Below, piece after piece: positions 62,005 to 64,000 of a DNA stretch of 64,000 nt. Where the stretch lies: assembly GCF_021044825.1 (NCBI RefSeq), contig NZ_JAJNOC010000003.1, forward strand, positions 463,775-527,774. The letters are read 5' to 3'. Numbering within the stretch: position 1 is the stretch's first letter; each line of letters opens with the position of its first letter. Origin of the DNA: Massilia phyllostachyos (GTDB lineage Bacteria; Pseudomonadota; Gammaproteobacteria; Burkholderiales; Burkholderiaceae_D). The notes below the pieces were generated by a model. That model was not told where the DNA came from, made no database searches, and saw only the letters and a list, made by a program, of their open reading frames with translations. The translations under genes were made by a program, and so were the position numbers.

Positions 62005-63552
62005 ATGAAAGCGGCGCTGCGGCGGGGCGCGGCGGTTGTCGTCATCGCCGCCGTCGCGGTCTATGGCTGCAGCACGCTGCCGCCGCTGGGGCAGCGCAGC
62101 GCCGGCGTGGCGCTGGAACGGACCGAGTCCACGCCGCTCGGGCAGGCGGTGGCGCCGCTGGCGGCCGCGAATCCGGGGCGCTCGGGCGTGCATCCGCTGG
62201 TCGACGGCCGCGACGCTTTTGCGGCGCGCGTGCTGCTGGCCCACAGCGCCGAACGGAGCCTCGACGTCCAGTATTACATCTGGCGCGACGACCTGACCGG
62301 CACCCTGATGCTGGATGTGCTGCGCAGCGCCGCCGAACGCGGCGTGCGGGTGCGCCTGCTGCTGGACGATAACAATACCGGCGGCCTGGACCCGGTGCTG
62401 GCCGCCCTCGACCGCCACCCGAACGTCGAGGTGCGCCTCTTCAATCCCTTCCGCATGCGGCGCTGGCGCGGGCTCGGCTACCTCACCGATTTCGGCCGCC
62501 TGAACCGGCGCATGCACAATAAATCCTTCACCGCCGACAACCAGGCCACCATCATCGGCGGCCGCAACATCGGCAACGAATACTTCGACGCCAGCGGCGA
62601 CATGCTGTTCGTCGACCTCGATGTGCTGGCCGTGGGGCCGGTGGTGCGTGACGTATCGAAGGACTTCGACAACTACTGGAACAGCGCGTCCGCCTATCCC
62701 GTCAACACCCTGGTCGACGCAGGCGATGCCGAGCCTGCGGCGGCGCTGGCCGAGCGCGCCGCCGCCTACCGCGTGCAGGACGAAGCGCAGCGCTACCTGG
62801 AGGCGATTGTCAACTCGCCCTTTGTCGAGCAATTGGTGCGGCAGCAGTTGCCGCTGGAATGGAGCGTCACGCGCCTGGTCAGCGATCCGCCGGACAAGGT
62901 GCTGGGACAGGCCGAACCGGATGAGCGGATGGCGGTCGGCCTGCGCAAGTTGCTGGGCGAGCCGAAGCAGTCGGTCGACCTGGTCTCTCCCTATTTCGTG
63001 CCCAGCAAGGAAGCGGCGCAGGCACTGGAGGATCTGGCGCGCAGCGGCGTCAAGGTGCGGGTGCTGACCAATTCGCTGGAGGCGACCGACGTCGCCGCCG
63101 TGCATGCGGGTTACGCCAAGTGGCGGCGCGAACTGATCGAGGCCGGCGTCTCCTTGTATGAGCTGCGCCGCAGCTGGGGGGCGGCGCTGCCGGAGACGGG
63201 GAGGGGACGCTTCGGGAGCTCCGCCTCCAGCCTGCATGCGAAAACCTTCGGCGTGGACGGCCGCACCGTGTTCATCGGCTCCTTCAATATGGACCGGCGC
63301 TCGATCGACCTGAATACGGAGATGGGATTCGTGATCGACAGCCCGGCAATGGCGGCGCAGCTGAGCAAGACGCTGCGGGAGAGCATGCCGGAACGGGCGT
63401 ATGAGGTTCGCGTGGACGGGCAGGGCAAGCTGTATTGGCTCGAGCGCACGGACGGGAAGCTACTGCGCCACGACCAGGAGCCGGGCACGACTTTCTGGCA
63501 GCGCGCCGGGGTGCAGGTGCTGTCGATCCTGCCGATCGACTGGCTGTTGTGA
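62005..63552 (+). CDS. phospholipase D-like lipoprotein, ClsC/YmdC type
   Basis: A 515-aa phospholipase-D superfamily protein. Two HKD motifs: H171-x-K173-x4-D178 (HNKSFTADNQ) and H411-x-K413-x4-D418 (HAKTFGVDGR), each followed by GG/GS. An N-terminal hydrophobic signal ends in a near-lipobox (VYGCST, C22), so it may be anchored in the outer or inner membrane. Members make cardiolipin or hydrolyse phospholipids. It abuts the enoyl-CoA hydratase gene; the link is not obvious. The last gene before the rRNA operon. Confidence 0.92.
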   Translation: MKAALRRGAAVVVIAAVAVYGCSTLPPLGQRSAGVALERTESTPLGQAVAPLAAANPGRSGVHPLVDGRDAFAARVLLAHSAERSLDVQYYIWRDDLTGTLMLDVLRSAAERGVRVRLLLDDNNTGGLDPVLAALDRHPNVEVRLFNPFRMRRWRGLGYLTDFGRLNRRMHNKSFTADNQATIIGGRNIGNEYFDASGDMLFVDLDVLAVGPVVRDVSKDFDNYWNSASAYPVNTLVDAGDAEPAAALAERAAAYRVQDEAQRYLEAIVNSPFVEQLVRQQLPLEWSVTRLVSDPPDKVLGQAEPDERMAVGLRKLLGEPKQSVDLVSPYFVPSKEAAQALEDLARSGVKVRVLTNSLEATDVAAVHAGYAKWRRELIEAGVSLYELRRSWGAALPETGRGRFGSSASSLHAKTFGVDGRTVFIGSFNMDRRSIDLNTEMGFVIDSPAMAAQLSKTLRESMPERAYEVRVDGQGKLYWLERTDGKLLRHDQEPGTTFWQRAGVQVLSILPIDWLL

Positions 63553-63565
63553 GTTCACGTGGCCC

Positions 63566-63594
63566 TTGCGGGACCTCGGGCGCTTTGCTATAGT
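63566..63594 (+). promoter_or_regulatory. upstream rrn promoter
   Basis: TTGCGG at 63566-63571, 17-base spacer, TATAGT at 63589-63594. Confidence 0.6.
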
Positions 63595-63652
63595 TCTGCT
63601 CCTCCGACGCCGGCGCAGCTTCTTGAAGCAGCGAAGCGAAGGAAAAGAAGGG

Positions 63653-63681
63653 GTTGACGATAAACGCAAAACACCGCATAA
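63653..63681 (+). promoter_or_regulatory. main rrn promoter
   Basis: TTGACG at 63653-63658, 17-base spacer, CATAAT at 63676-63681, followed by a C-rich start region CTCGC, typical of stringently controlled rRNA promoters. Confidence 0.8.
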
Positions 63682-63745
63682 TCTCGCTTCTCTGCTGCTG
63701 ACGAACACAACGCTTCGCACGGTGCAGCAAGGTAGTACAGAATAC

Positions 63746-63779
63746 CGATCTTTAACAATCAACAGTCGATAAGTGTGGG
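63746..63779 (+). promoter_or_regulatory. rrn leader boxA and boxC (antitermination)
   Basis: CGATCTTTAACAAT (63746-63759) fits boxA, and GTGTGGGC (63772-63779) fits boxC, in the order seen in E. coli rRNA leaders. It lets NusB/NusE antitermination complexes act. Confidence 0.75.
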
Positions 63780-63945
63780 CGTTTGATGAGGGTGCCAGCT
63801 GACTAGTTCAGCTGATTACTTAAATTATCAAATGTTCGCACAAAGTATTAAACGTAAATCTTCGAAAGAAGGTTTCGTCAGTATTTTGAGTGAGCGACTC
63901 CGCTAGCGATAGCGGATGACTCGAAAGAGTCAACAAACAGAGATT

Positions 63946-64000
63946 GAACTGAAGAGTTTGATCCTGGCTCAGATTGAACGCTGGCGGCATGCTTTACACA
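63946..64000 (+). rRNA. 16S ribosomal RNA, first ~55 nt
   Basis: GAACTGAAGAGTTTGATCCTGG and the following ~35 bases match the universal 5' end of 16S rRNA; the AACGCTGGCGGCATGCTTTACACA stretch is betaproteobacterial in style. The gene runs off the right edge. Confidence 0.97.

Overview
The window reads as chromosomal DNA of a high-GC betaproteobacterium of the order Burkholderiales, most likely family Oxalobacteraceae (Massilia-like). The basis is the gene content and order (rpe-gph-trpE-trpG-trpD-trpC, a DUF-rich ATP-grasp/alpha-E cluster, a PEP-CTERM protein operon), the two families of short palindromic repeats, and the first ~55 nt of a betaproteobacterial-type 16S rRNA at the right edge. 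Genus is an inference from memory of such genomes, not from a search. Coding density is high and I see no prophage, integrase, transposase or CRISPR array.

Layout. 1-4.8 kb: end of a glutathione S-transferase, an anchored hypothetical protein, an MGDG-synthase-like glycosyltransferase overlapping a small membrane protein, a HAD hydrolase and an EamA exporter. 4.9-7.5 kb: a TelA / TerD / unknown protein operon of the tellurium-resistance type. 7.5-9.3 kb: a MocR-type regulator divergent from a tiny membrane protein, with a neat inverted repeat between them. 9.3-16.4 kb: a divergent cluster of transglutaminase, circularly permuted ATP-grasp and alpha-E proteins plus a zinc metallopeptidase; these families were predicted to make an unknown peptide-like product and the function is still open. 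16.6-25.6 kb: mixed housekeeping (HAF-repeat protein, PhnA, tRNA-Phe, lipocalin, thioesterase, serine acetyltransferase, alpha/beta hydrolase, UV endonuclease, CAP protein) and a frameshifted TPR-type gene. 25.9-39 kb: a GGDEF protein, host-attachment-like protein, methyltransferase, amino-acid-type binding protein, M13 peptidase, a J-protein-like partner with a SWIM-SNF2 helicase, a VOC protein and an M28 peptidase.

39-42 kb: an operon encoding a PEP-CTERM surface protein, a small companion protein and a secreted zinc protease with PA domain. Its upstream region carries a clear -24/-12 (sigma-54) promoter and, further up in an AT-rich stretch, a perfect 14-bp palindrome. 42-51.5 kb: second tRNA-Phe, UbiH-like hydroxylase, DsbC-like protein, a molybdenum hydroxylase pair with its MobA-like maturation protein, M61 and M20 peptidases. 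51.5-58 kb: rpe-gph-trpEGDC on the minus strand. Between gph and trpE lies an unlisted 28-residue leader peptide with four Trp codons followed by an intrinsic terminator, i.e. a trp attenuator. 58-64 kb: apaG, a 35-residue membrane protein, mltA, an MFS exporter, enoyl-CoA hydratase, a phospholipase-D lipoprotein, then tandem rrn promoters, boxA leader and the start of 16S rRNA.

The best candidates for new biology are the trp leader, the sigma-54/PEP-CTERM/protease operon, and the ATP-grasp/alpha-E/transglutaminase cluster. All functional calls come from reading motifs by eye; no database search was run.
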